A stretch of 64,000 bases of DNA from contig OZ024798.1 of NCBI GenBank assembly GCA_964017045.1, forward strand, positions 7,833,793 to 7,897,792. The letters run 5' to 3'. Position 1 is the first letter of the stretch; the number at the start of each line of letters is the position of its first letter. The stretch comes from Omphiscola glabra (Eukaryota > Mollusca > Gastropoda > Lymnaeidae). The translations under genes and the position numbers were made by a program. Below are positions 1 through 12,700 of the stretch, one piece after another. Under the pieces are notes generated by a model. The model was not told the DNA's origin and ran no database searches. It saw only the letters and a list, made by a program, of their open reading frames with translations.

Positions 1-487
1 AATGACAAAGGGAATGTGAAGCTTCTTCTCTTTGACCCTGGAACTCCAAAAGATCAGATAGCAGCACAGATAAAGGGTCAAATGTCATGGAAAGACATGA
101 GATTTTTTAGGCGTACACAAGCTGGTTTCAAAGCCAAACAATACCAAATTGTAACTATTGTAGGAACACTAACAGATCAAGAGTATCAGGTACCATAATT
201 ACAATTACATAAACTTTGAAAGATTGAATATGAGAGCTTCAATTGAGAAAGTGGCCGACACACAAAATTAAAGGGGAATGTGATTACCTCGTAGCTCCTT
301 TAAAGTCTGGGTGATCAATATAAGGTCTAGATTCTCATATTACTTTTTAATTTCATTTGTAAATCACATTGAATGACATTACAATGTATATTTTAATATG
401 TCGAATTACCCGGTACCCCTTTGTTATACTGTATTTTTTTTTTCTCTCCAGGAAAGCAAAATACTCAAATCAGAGCGAATATACTGA
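1..487 (+). CDS. ZUP1: ZUP1/ZUFSP-like ubiquitin protease, C-terminal two exons (partial)
   Basis: The open frame from the left edge to 189 and a second exon 452-487 join in phase 0 (CAG|gtacca ... tctctccag|GAA) to give a C-terminus ending SKILKSERIY, stop TGA at 485-487. The segments LLLFDPG and KQYQIVTIVG match the end of ZUP1, a K63-linkage-selective deubiquitinase of peptidase family C78 that acts in genome stability. The Asp of FDPG (bases 34-36) should be the catalytic Asp of the Cys-His-Asp triad; the Cys and His lie upstream of the window. The start is not visible. The gene is convergent with the ZMYM gene on the other strand. The family call is from recalled similarity; the splice junction and stop are seen directly. 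Confidence 0.78.
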
Positions 488-776
488 AACTTAACAACTG
501 TGGTAGTGAGTTGCTGCCATTTATACTGGTATCTTCAAATGAAATATTTTGGGTGAGGTATTTATAATATATACCGGGTATGTCTGTACTTGTGAGGTAT
601 TTTTAATTTGAATCTGAGTTCCAGGAGTCTGTGAATGTGGCAAGTCCATCATCTTATTAAATGTTCAATATTTTAGGTTGCACACCAAGTCTTGGCAGTC
701 TTTTTCATTTTAGGAGTAATTCTTATACGGTATTTTATTACTAATTGCTATAACTTGTGAGTTTTTAAAAAAAAAG

Positions 777-782
777 AATAAA
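777..782 (+). terminator. AATAAA polyadenylation signal, probably for the ZUP1-like gene
   Basis: A canonical AATAAA lies 290 bases after the stop codon at 485-487, downstream of an AT-rich 3' UTR. Another AATAAA-like hexamer occurs near 967. Which one is used cannot be told from sequence. Confidence 0.45.
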
Positions 783-1918
783 GATGTTTATAAATTTTAT
801 TATGTTAAAACATTTGTATTGGCTTCTCATTAGTATGCATGAAACAATATGCTTGAAACAATATGCTTGAAACAATATACAAACTAATTGTTATATTTTA
901 AATTTTACTTCATTTTCAGTCTTAAATTAATATTAATAGAGAACTTTCTTTTTCCAAATTTATCTAAATAAAGAGGGTAAGTTTGACATTTTAAAAAAAT
1001 GTACCAGGAAATCACTTTCAAGGGAAGTTTATATTTTGGCTGCATATTACAACTAAATGAGCATAGAAACAGACAAAGCTTTCATGTAATGCAAAATCAA
1101 ATTAGAGGGGGGGACGGGTGTTGGGTAACATGAAATGACTTAAAAGCAATAGTAATTTTTGGAAATGTTTTTTACAGAAATAATGAATTATGTACACTTG
1201 TTGAAAAGGTCTAGTTCTATCGTATTTTCTTTTTACACAATTTTGAGTTAGCAGTGATCAATAATAACTATACAGTGTATAATAAAAGATTTCCCTCACA
1301 GTACAGGATACAAATATTCAAATGAAATAAAGGTCAATTTTTTTAAAAATGCAAATAATGCATTTAACTAATTTAAGCAAATAGTCATTTTTACTCAATT
1401 CCTCATCACCGTTAGAGAGAATCCCACTTAAGTTTTCCAATAAAATTCAATAACCATATTCATGTTTACTTGTTGTTGGTTGTTGTCTGATGGCTTCTTG
1501 AATTAATTCAAGTGAATTTTAGGTGAACTCCTTTTATACATAGCAACATCACAATATACATACGTAAGATCATTAAGCACCTTATAAACATAAGTTCATA
1601 AAATGGTTATTCTAAGGAAAAAAAGTACAGGTAAAAATCCTTAAAATGTTTTGCACCAAAACTGTCAATACATTGTTTTTTTTTATTATAACCTTAACAA
1701 ACAACATTATTAAATAGTGTTCATCTTTTAACATTATCAAATGTTAAAAAAATATGTTTCCACACTTAAAAACAATCTATCTCATGAGCAGATCAAAATT
1801 TAACCTGTCATGTGGGAGAGTAACAAAGTTGAGCATTGCATAATGAAGCAATTTTGTTTACAGCTTTCAGTCCTGACCTTCTGAACAAATATTTTGTTAT
1901 TACCAAAACGCCTCCTTA

Positions 1919-2040
1919 GACCAGTGGTCAGCAAATGCTCTTTAGCGACCAGTGCAGCTTGGCCAGTCGGCCACAAATTGGTTTTGACATATTTTTTAAT
2001 TCATCCTGTTGCTGATTTTTGGCTCTTTTGACTGAGTTTT
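1919..2040. mobile_element. Fragment of hAT-like MITE family D
   Basis: Starts with CCAGTGGTCAGCAAATGC and shares the blocks GGCCACAAATTGGTTTTGAC and GCTGATTTTTGGCTCTTTTGACT with copies at 40430-40560 and 41490-41711. Only one end is present. Terminus and length are like non-autonomous hAT elements; the superfamily call is inference. Confidence 0.5.
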
Positions 2041-2440
2041 AAAACAAAAGATTAACAGCTAATCAAAATTTTCATTAGTATTTTTTCCTCTTTAAACTTT
2101 AGGTAGCTACAGGTATTTTTCTTTAAATAAAAATTTTAAAAATCTTTATCACCATAATGCAAACATATTTTGATTTCATGACCCTAAATGAGAATTTTTT
2201 CATATAAGATGGATATCTTTTATTTGAGATTGAAGTAACATAACTAAACCATTCCTGCCAAATGTATGAAGATGTTAAGCTAAAACACTTCAATCTTCTG
2301 AAAGAAGCACAAACTATGCTACTCTTTTTTTTAAGTGATTGGCAATTTAGAAAATCTAATAGACTTGATGATTACCAATTACCAAGAGTAACAAAACAAA
2401 TTTAAAACAATAAATTGTTACATTGTGCAAATAGTCGTAA

Positions 2441-2594
2441 TTAGAAATGGAAATGAGCAAAACAAAGTCTTTCTTGCTGTCCTCTCAAAAACTACATTTC
2501 AGCAAATTTTTATTTAATTACTGTTGTTTGTTTGATGATGAAGGCTTTTTGGAGGTTTTCCCATACTTTGTTTCGCTCATTTCCATTTTTCTAA
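2441..2594. mobile_element. 154-bp MITE (family F) with about 27-bp terminal inverted repeats
   Basis: The left end (TTAGAAATGGAAATGAGCAA) is the near-exact reverse complement of the right end at 2566-2594 (CTTTGTTTCGCTCATTTCCA onward). A second copy of interior and right end lies at 24728-24905. It encodes nothing. No target duplication was recognised, so the superfamily is unknown. Confidence 0.65.
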
Positions 2595-2665
2595 CTTGAT
2601 TGCAGTCTCTCCCCCTTACTACCATAATTAAAAAAAGAGTACCAAATTATTCTAAAACAAGTACA

Positions 2666-2685
2666 CCCCCCCCCCCCCCCCCCCC
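2666..2685. repeat. Poly-C tract, 20 bases
   Basis: Uninterrupted run of 20 C. It is one of seven G or C runs of 16 or more in the window. Confidence 0.95.
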
Positions 2686-3529
2686 GTATTAAAACTAACT
2701 AAAACCATGCCTGAAAGCTAACTGAACTGCTAATACCAAACATGGCCTCATGATATCTATGCATCAGCTTATGGCCTTGCCAAGAGTTGCAAAGCATGAT
2801 AAAATTAGGATAATTGCGTAACATTCCACTAAACATCGCCATAGCTCAGCACACTAAAAAAAAGTGTTCATTTATAATTTGGCAGGTAAGGTTATGCCAT
2901 TTTTCTATCTAGTTTGACATCCAAATTATGTTTATGGACCTGCTTAGGAGTAATGTTGATTTTCATTGTGATGTACAGCCCTAGAAATTGTAAAGCTTTG
3001 TCTAAAATTATGATAAATTTTTTATGCCAAACTGCTGATAAATGGAGCATAAAAACCGAACACCCTATTGCACTACAAAAATATAATTATGAAGGTATGC
3101 ATTAATTTGAAATACATTCTGCAATGCTTGAAAAGTGGACACAGTAGGAGTAATTTACAAAGTTGCAAATGTCTCATATAGGGAAAGGTTAAACAAAAAA
3201 AAATGTTCTTTTAATACCAATGTAGAGATAGCTTTGTAACTGATTAAACCCAGTGCAGATTTCCTTAAGAACATTTTCGTGCAGTGGATACTTGTGACAT
3301 CATTAGAACTAACAAACCTGCAGGTGTTTGCCCATCTAGGGAGTTTTCTGTTTAGGAATTGTTATAATTGTTGGGTACTTGTTTAATTTGTTTATAGTAC
3401 TGGTACCACAATTTCTTGTTGGGTAGCCATACGAACTTTCTGACCAAAAGGTGATGTTATTTCATTGGTTTTGACCAGCCAAAAAGCAGTGGTCACCTGA
3501 ATCAAAGGATTCATAAAACTAAAAGATAA

Positions 3530-3719
3530 TTACAAATAGATTGGCTGGGCATGCAGATGAGCTTCCTGTATTTCCCTAACCAACAGGACTCTGGTCAGCA
3601 TTTTATCCATTGTGTGAATGTCAATAGACTGGGTTGAATACCACACTGGGCTATCAGGAACACAGGATCTTTCAGGCACAGGGTAAAAAATGTCATTACG
3701 GTTCTTTATACTTTCTGGG
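3530..3719 (-). CDS. ZMYM last exon: DUF3504 part 5 and stop
   Basis: Acceptor gtctttttcag, phase 2 in. It encodes PESIKNRNDIFYPVPERSCV and PDSPVWYSTQ, ending HAQPIYL and TAA at 3530-3532. The PERSCVPDSPVWYST block is diagnostic for ZMYM2/3/4. The conserved end and stop show that the gene is not truncated. Confidence 0.93.
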
Positions 3720-6700
3720 CTGAAAAAGACATGAAAAAAAAATGTGTTATTTGTGAATACTGGTATTCAGTCTGGGGGGGGGGGGGGGGGGAGAGAAGGG
3801 TTTTCCATAAAATGTGATAGCCTCTCCCATTAGCAAATTTCTAATATGTAGATAGTAATTAAAGGACTGCATTCAAGCTATGTGAATGAATAAAACAAGG
3901 TATGTTGAAGCTTGAATCAAAAGACAGGACAATAAGATATGAACGTTTCGGCTTAGAGCCTTCTTCAGCGAACATGAAAAAAAGAAGTATGACCAAAAAA
4001 AAGAGCACAATAAAAAACTTTGCTGTTGCCGGAAGTAGGATTACAGGAAGTAAAAGAAAATAAATATTGGTACAGTGAAAACTAAGGTAGAGGATTATAA
4101 CGGACCAAACTATTTAGGGACATATATAATATCTAAGGAATAAAAGAAATACAGGAAAATTGAAAAACATTAATAAGAGAGTATTCTATTAATATTTCTC
4201 AATATTAATATTTCTCAATTTCGCTGTATTATTACTGTCAATTGCAAATTCAACTCTGCAACATATGGCAAGATAAAATAAATACAGCTTTTATTCGTTT
4301 TGAAATTTGTTTAATGGTTCAACAGACATGCTGCCTTAATTATTAATAAACAATGATGTTAATCTTCCATTAAAAGTAAATACAAATATTTAGTCAAAAT
4401 TAGTCGTACCACTTGGACAAAAAAAACTCATATAACTTTACAGGACAGCGAAGGGGATTCTCAAAATTTTCTGTCACTTCATATACTGGCACACCTTCTT
4501 TATTCTTTCTTGCTGCCAGACCATCTGAAAAGATAACATGTAACAAATGATTTTTCCAATCTATCTGCCAGACCATCTGAAAAGGTAAAGTAACAACTGA
4601 TTTTTCCCATGTATCTATAAGATATCAATATATGGGCACTAAGGCAAGGGATAAAAATGTCCCATTGTCGAGTTTAAATTATGAATCTATAAATCACAAT
4701 TTAAGGCACCTTTTTTTCCATTAGCCAAGCAATAAAATCTAAGCGAGACATTCTTTCCACTTGCTGGAGGCTGGCCTTTCAGTGGTACACCTTTCTTCCA
4801 ATGTTTAAGAATCTGTGCAAATGATAAGGACATGTGCTCTTGAGCAGTCTTTAAAATGAAATGCTTGGTATGAAAATAAATAAGGGTGTTTAATAAGACA
4901 AATGGTGAGTGAGCTCCAAGTTGCTTGCTTTCCCACAAATGTTCCTCCTCAATCCGACATAGCATCTGACCTGTAAATGAAAAAAAAACTTACTTTCGGC
5001 ATTTAAAAAGTATGAAAGCCAAAATATAACTTCATTGATTTAAGTTATATCTTTTTTGTTTAGCAATTTACAAATTTCTTAAGGGTTATTGAAGTGAGCT
5101 AAATTAAAGAAGGAAATATTTTAATTGACAATGATACAGTTTACTTTTGTCTTCTTTATTTAACATAATTTTTTTTTTAGTTGGACGCCCCCACCCTCCC
5201 AAAGTTGATTTTCAACAAAATCACCATTTATTTTCCTATTTGTAGCCCAAGTTTAATGACCCTAAAAGGTTATCTCATGTTAATGGGGTCTGAACAGAAT
5301 CAGAAAATGAAATAATGTCATTCAGATAAATAATTAATAGTTATATTCTGAGAATTCCGGTCAATGAAAATCTTTTTAAATACCTATTAATATAAAGTCA
5401 AAGTAAATTAAATAATTTTACCCAGAACTATTTAAGCATTTACCTTATGTATATTTATATATTAAAAATGTCTTATAAAAACTTGCCTTGGCTGTTAACT
5501 TTTGGTTGAAGAGTTTTTAATGTCTCATGTAAGTTGTCCGTGAACTTATCAAAATACATGTCAGTAAATATATTATCAATACGACCATTTTCATATAGGT
5601 ACTGCTGTATACCTAAATAGTAAAAAAAAAAAAGAATATTTCATTAATAATTAACAAAAGTGTGTACAACATAAGGGTGGCGACATAAAATTAGTAATGA
5701 GAGACTGAAATGCCAAAATTAGAGACAAATACATAAGTTATGAAGAGATGATGGGAAAGAATGGAATGGGTGTCATGAATGAGAATGGAGAAACATTGGT
5801 GTTTATAATCTGACCAATGGAGAAAGCATATTTCAACACAAACTTACCCAACCAAGAAACAAATAAACAGGACCACCAAAAACTAATGTACAATTAGACT
5901 TAACCTTCACTGTTAAGCACTATTATAAGTTCTGTATAGTTTTTTTTAATATATCACCAGAAAAAAGAACTTTCATAATTTTAACATGTGGGCGGAAATT
6001 TAAAAAATTTACTGCTTGAAAACATATATCGTAACCTAAATCTAAATTACTTAATCCTGCAATTTAATAGGTAACAAGCTATGGACAGATGCACAAGAAA
6101 GTTAATGACATATTTCAATGAAAAGGCTTACCTAAACAAAGATAATAAATGCTGTCAGGTGAATAGACCTCCCCATTAGGCTTTCTGACCTCCTTGAGAA
6201 ACATGCACAATGTGAAATTAAGTTCATCTGTTGTGCACTTTAAAATATCTGTTGGGAATGTTCTCATGCGGTAACTACCAGTGCTTTGTTTCGTTTTCTC
6301 TATCTGTGCATTTTTGTTGATAACCCAATGACGCCATGCATTAACTCCGTAAGTGAACTTCAGCTTGTAATTAGCATCAGGTGGTGGATCCATCTGAAGA
6401 TCAAGAGTGCATCACAAAATGAATAGAGTTCAGAAAATGAAGTTTTCTAAATATAAAAAAACCCACTGATTTATAAAGCACTAGCGAGTACCCGGCATGG
6501 GTTGCAATGCCACTCAAAGAAATAATGTGTTTGTGTTATATTAGTTATAAATTATGTTTTTGAAGTACTTTTTTTATACACAATTTTTTGTTATGTTTTT
6601 ACTGTCTGATGCGTACTTGAATAAATCAGAGGGTTTTTCAAAACGTGAGCAGGCCAAACACAGCTGTCCATGTGAGAAGCATGGATTTACAAAATTTAGT

Positions 6701-9700
6701 CCACACACTTGTAGCGATTGTCCTTGTGCCTTGTCGATGGTCATTGCAAATGCGAGTCACATCGGAAACTGCTAACGTTTGAATTCAAATGGCATATCTG
6801 TTGCATTGGAAACAAATGTGCCATTATTAAGTTTTAATTTATGAAAAGCTTCATGATAAGTGGCACATACTTTACCGTTTACTGTTCTCAATTCTTGGAA
6901 GGACGTTGGTCCACGTACATTGATAAACAGTAATCGCAAGTAAAAGCATTCTGCATTGTTTGGGTAACAGTGCAGAAAATTTTTAAAATCTAATGCATCG
7001 GTTGAATATAAATTGGGGTGTTCTTCAAATACTGTTCGCTGATGTATTCTATGTGTAATATGTTGGCACTTCATAGTAAAATAGCGTCTTTGCAAACATA
7101 TCATTCCAGCACAATGAGAAAAATGCTGTTAACGTTGTTGGCGGAGGTTACAACGCTATTACACGTGCATCTTCTGTTGTGAAGTACATGCACTGTCCAT
7201 TTCCAAGGTGCACTGCCATATTAACTACTGTTGGATGGCGTTCATGGATTTGAAATGATAAAATGCGCCATACTGCTTCATTGCTATTAATGTAGCGTCT
7301 AAGTTGATATTGGTAGACTTCATCGATGGATCCAGTTGTTTTTTCCATTCCAAAAACTGCCAAATCGCTGCCTTTGTTAACATATTTGCAAATGTACTTG
7401 ATCGATTTCACCGGGACGCAATACTCGACATTGATGTGTGCATTGAACGTTTTCCCAACAGACCTTGAATCATGTTTTTGGTGCAGATTTCTAATAAGTT
7501 ATCAATGTCGACATCTGGTATTTTTGCAGAAATGACTTTATCAATTTGATCTGGTTTGACTTTTTCGATCAAGCAAATTAAAATGTGTGCATGTGACAAT
7601 CCCTTTTTGGCCATTCAACGGAATAAATCCAACAGCGTGTCTGTCCAAAACCTTGATGCTTGACAATTCAATCTATTAAAGATTTCAATTTTTGTTTAAA
7701 CACGCGCATTAATATCGTGACGATCCGATGATTGTCCAGTTAACAATTATTTTTGAACTTCATCCCTCGTAGGCTTGCATGTAAAGGTAATAAAATAAAT
7801 CTGGGCGGCCATATGCGCGAACATGTCATTTCATCTTGTGCGTACTGATGCATGCGCAGTAGACTCCCTGTTTTTGTGGCAGGTAGTATACCATTTTCCC
7901 CAGTTCATTTGGATTCACATTGCCTTCATTCACAACTGCATCATGTGAATGAATGTACTCTTCTGAACGCAACTTGCTTTGATTTAATAGAATGTAGAGG
8001 AGTCGGTTGATTTTCGCATACATATTAACAATGTATTGATAGAACAATTGACATTTCAAGATATGATTTTCGGCGCTCTCACGAATCATCAATCGATATG
8101 AATAGTAATTCATGGCACTGACTTTCTTATTCGATTCATCATCTGTTTGTGGATTTCTCAATTTGATGTTGAAATGATATCCATCTTGTCCTTGCCAAAA
8201 TAAAATTGGATATTGCCGTATGAGCGATGAGTTTCTGAGACTCGCCGAACATCACCATTTCTGCGATGCAGAATTATATCATGTGAGTAAAATTCTTTGC
8301 CAACTATAACCACCCCCACTTCAGCAATTGTTGGTGCATTGTATTGTCTTTCCTCTTAGCCGACAGGTGTTTAGACTGCTCCAGCTATAACTTTGTAGTC
8401 ATAAGTTAGCATTTGTTCAAGGACAATTATGAATATTTGAATTAATTCGTTGTGTTGAAAAAATAAAGTTTGCAATGCAGTGACAATTTCTCGTTTAGTG
8501 CCCGTATAGATTTGACAACGTTGATCGAATAGTTCATCAGTATTCCCCATGAAATAAATTTGAAGAAATTTGTGTTCTGCATTCGGCAGTGGAAGTAGTG
8601 ATCCTGCACTATGATAAATTTGCCCTTGCACTTTCAATGTTTGCATGTAATTCTCGCGTAGATATTTGTTGCACCAAACAAAGTCATTTGGAAACATGAA
8701 TTGTCCTTGCGTATGTCCCCCGTTTGCCAAGAAATGTTTCAATTGGCTTGTGTCACCTGACACCAACGTTGATAATGGTTCGGGTGGTGAATCTAATTCT
8801 GACAATTTCCCTTTCCCACCCGCACAGCAAATTCCAGCTGTTTCATTCTTAAATTTGAGGACACTGCAATACACGCATAATTTATCCAATTTTCCAATAA
8901 CCACACTTGGATGAAGACTGTAATCATAATTAGCATTGTAATGGAATGCACTAAGATTTAATTCAGCATTCAGTGTTCGTCTGGATCTAACAGTTCGTAC
9001 TCTATCGGTACCCAGTCATGCTTCCTGTTGCTTGACTGTTTCAGAGGAACAGGTTTGAGCATTGCGTACTCGAACGCTTTCCATTTTTACTTCCCATTGC
9101 TCCCCTGTGTCAAACTTACAGGTTTGAGCATTGCGTACTTGAGTGGTTTCCATTTTTACGTCCCGCTGCTCCACTGTGTCAAACATATGGGCTTGAGCAT
9201 TGCGTACTCCAGTGACTTCCAGTCTTGCCTCCCGTTGCTCAATTGTTTCTGAAGCTCATGATGAAATTTTCTTTCGTGCCAATAGCTTTCCGTTTGGTGG
9301 CATTATTGATTTGACAGCGAAAGAATTGCTTTGTGACGAATATTAAAAATGCATGCGATATCTATTATTAGATGTTGATTAACAATGGGAATTTCACAAT
9401 TAACACCACGTATTACGTCACACACAAAATGATATGTCGCTGTTTGTATTTGATTAAATTAATTTACGACATTCCCAACATTAATCATTTTCACAAGTTA
9501 GGATCTACCATCTTTTTACATGAAAACCTCCCGCAATAGGTAAGTTTATTGATGGCAGTAGAATTCCAGTTGTATAGGGGTTACATTACTTTATAAATCA
9601 TAAATTCCAGTGTTAAAATCTAGATATTACCATTGTTCAATACCTTTGTTGTCTAGGGGGTAATTTGATTACTTAACAAACCATCGATTCATGTCAAATG

Positions 9701-12700
9701 TCTTTTTACAAAACAAAACAACTCTGAAATTCTAACACTCCATTATAGAATTACTCAATCATTGCTATTAAAAACCAAAATCATATAGATTCTAAAATAT
9801 GTCACAAAATTCAAGCTTATTTATAAAAAAAAAAAAAAATACTCTCTACACTAAACATGCATGGACGTGTTTTCTCTACTCTTACTACAATTTTGCAGTC
9901 TGTTGGCATTTGTTCAAGGGCGGTTATGAAAAACCGAATGTCGTGTTGATAGCTCTGTTTGAAATTATATTGATGAAGCTCATTTAAGAAAACAAAACGA
10001 ATTTAAAGCCCCCGGCCCAAACAAAATATTGTAAAATGGTTGCATTAATTCAGAAACCTACTTATTATGTAACACAGCAACTGAAATGTCGTTATTTGTA
10101 TTTGATTCAATTTCATCCACTCATGCAATAGCTTTGTTTGAAATTATATTATTATAGTTCAAATAAGAAAAAAAAGGAGTTTCGGCCCCCAGCCCCTGAC
10201 GGAATATTGTAAAATGGTTGTACAAAATTAGAAACCTTTGCGGGCGTGCGCATAACCTCTCGCCAACTTCATATCGTAATTGGGTAAATGGTAAAGGGAC
10301 GCAAAAGAAAATTATATTTTTATAGCACAAATACAGTAAATAAAAAAGAATGTAGCCCCCCCCCCCAAAAACAGAATATTGAACAATGGTGGTACTAATT
10401 CAGAGCCTACTTACTATGTAACATACAAATTGAAATGTCGCTCTTTGTATTTGATTAAATTCAATCCACCTATGCAATAGCTCTGTTTGAAATTATATTT
10501 ATATAGCTCTTATAAGAAAAAATGAACATAGGGTCCTTGGTTCAAAACAGAATATTTTAAAATGGTTGTAATAATTTAAAAACTTTTGCGGGCATGCTCG
10601 CAACATCTCACCAAAGTTATATTGCATTTGGATAAATGGTATAGGAGTGCATAAGAAAATTCTTTTTTACAAAGCTCATATAAGAAAAAAACTAATTTAT
10701 GTCCAACGCCCACAATGGAATAATTTAGAAGGGTTGTAATGACTCAGAAAAATGCGCTAGATTGTGGGCAACAATTCACAAAAGTTTTATCGCAATCGCG
10801 TTTATGGTATAGGAGCGCAAACGGTTTGAAATTATATTTATATTGCTCATATAAGAAAAAACGAACATAAGGCCCTTGGCTCAAAACAGAATATTTTCAA
10901 ATGGTTGTAATTATTCATAAACCTTTGCGGGCATGCGCGCAACATCTCACAAGTTTTATCGCATTCTGATAAATGGTATAGGAGCGCTCACTGAAATTAC
11001 TTACAAAGCTCATATAAGAAAAAAACAAATTAAGGGCCAACGGCCCCAAACTGAATATTTTAAAAGGTTTGTACTGACTCAGAAATGTGCGCGGGCTTGT
11101 GGACAACAACTCACCAAAGTTTTATCGCAATAGCATGAGTGGTGTAGGAGCGCAAATGGGACATACATACATGCATACAGACATTCATTTTTACATTATA
11201 TATATAAATTTTATTGAATTTGAAAAAAGCTTAGGATAAGTACATCCACCAAATCTTACAGAGTGAGATTGTTGAGACTGAGAAGACATTGAATCATCTT
11301 CAGTGTACGAATTTCTGTCTGTTCGCTGCCGTTTTGGTCTGGATAGTGGTGGACGACCTCTACCTTGCCTTTTGACTCCCCGACCCCTTGAAGACCTTGA
11401 GGGAATATAGTCTTCATCTATTTGATCTTCATAAGTGGTAACAGTTTGTTGCGAATGCTGCCCGGGGGGATCTGAAAAAAAATTAATCAATTTCTGAATA
11501 GCTCATGTCAAATGAAAATAAAATTCTGATAAAAAAATATTTAAAATTCAAATACTGATTCCCAGATATACAATTTCTACCTGAGTTAACAGCAACAGGT
11601 TCAACAGAGCTTTCTAAATCCTCTATGGGTCCAGACATCTCTTCAGCCATTCGTAAGGCCATTTGAATCATGTCTTCCTCTCCTTGCCCATCTCTTTTTC
11701 TCACCATCATTGATACATCTTCTTTTTGACTTGGTCTTATGTCTTCATCCTCTGTTATTTATATATTAGCAAAAAAATTAATTGATTTTGCTAATAAAAT
11801 TTGTTGGCACAAAAAAATCTAAAATGTACAACGGTATCCTTACAATTTCTTAAATATTTGTTCTCAACATACCATTGCCCACTTCTATTCAAATGTACTT
11901 ATCCCTTACATAACTTCCACAACTAGGATATCTTTAGATAATTTAAATTACCCGGTACTCACTTACTTCATAAATCCCATTTCAAGTGTTACCTGTCGTT
12001 CCAAAGTCATCAACAGTGTTGTCAACTTCAGAATCTGTGTCACTGTCTCCCGGTCTTTTATCTGCAGCAACAGCTTCTGCCATCATCAACAGCTCTGCCT
12101 CAAGTGGGTCAGCAGGCATTCTCTCAACTATTTCCTGTTTAAAACAATATAATTCCCTTTGGATTAAAATTATTTTTTTTCTTTTCCGGTAAAAGTAATA
12201 TTTTCATATTATATTTATAGTAAATGCATTTTTTTTTAAACAAGCATGATTTTTAAATCAACAAGATCAAGGCTGACTCATAAACTAGTATCCCGATAAT
12301 GTGTGAACTCAACTGCCTAGAGCAGTGCTGTCCAACCCACATTTAAATGGCCCACCAGAGCTTGAGACATTTTTAACATTTGTGTAAAAAAATAAACATG
12401 TTAGATTTAGATGAAAAAGAAACCAAACTTTTCAGTGATTCAGTATTGTTGGGAAATCGCATGAGAGCACAGAAGAAGTGGTGACATTCGAAAAAATAAG
12501 GTTTGTGGCAAAAGGAGAGGGGTACTTGACAGATAGCAATAATTTATTTTAAGCGCAGATCAACAATGTGGGAACATGGGGTGACATGAAATCAGATACT
12601 AACTTCTTCTTTTTTCTGCTGCTTCGACACAGGGCTTTTTTTATTTTTAAAAAAAAAAAGGGGGGGGGGGGGGGGGTACAGGTATAATTACTAGCAGCGT

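Larger units (their letters stand above)
783..3529. other. Intergenic spacer between two convergent genes
   Basis: AT-rich, no credible coding frame. It holds the MITE-like elements and the poly-C tract listed separately. Its right part must contain the 3' UTR of the minus-strand ZMYM gene. TTTAAT at 3382-3387 (ATTAAA on the minus strand) is a possible poly(A) signal for it, unproven. Confidence 0.5.
6480..11190 (-). mobile_element. Helentron/Helitron-like rolling-circle transposon fossil in a ZMYM intron
   Basis: The left edge begins ACTAGCGAGTACCCGGCATG, a terminus type common at Helentron ends. Minus-strand Rep and helicase remnants follow (6595-9303), then flanking DNA and an array of about 340-bp composite units to 11160. 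The right edge has CATACATACATGCATACAG and a TATATATA run. Tandem arrays near one end are known for Helentrons. Exact ends were not fixed and no target duplication is expected for this class. It lies between ZMYM exons ending at 6393 and starting at 11260. Confidence 0.7.

Noticed and set aside
3940..3990. GAACGTTTCGGCTTAGAGCC followed by TTCTTCAGC
   Set aside because: Resembles a phrase found next to some retroelement ends, but no coding remnant or partner end supports an element call here.
8666..8914. 82-codon plus frame
   Set aside because: Antisense shadow of the Helitron Rep remnant.
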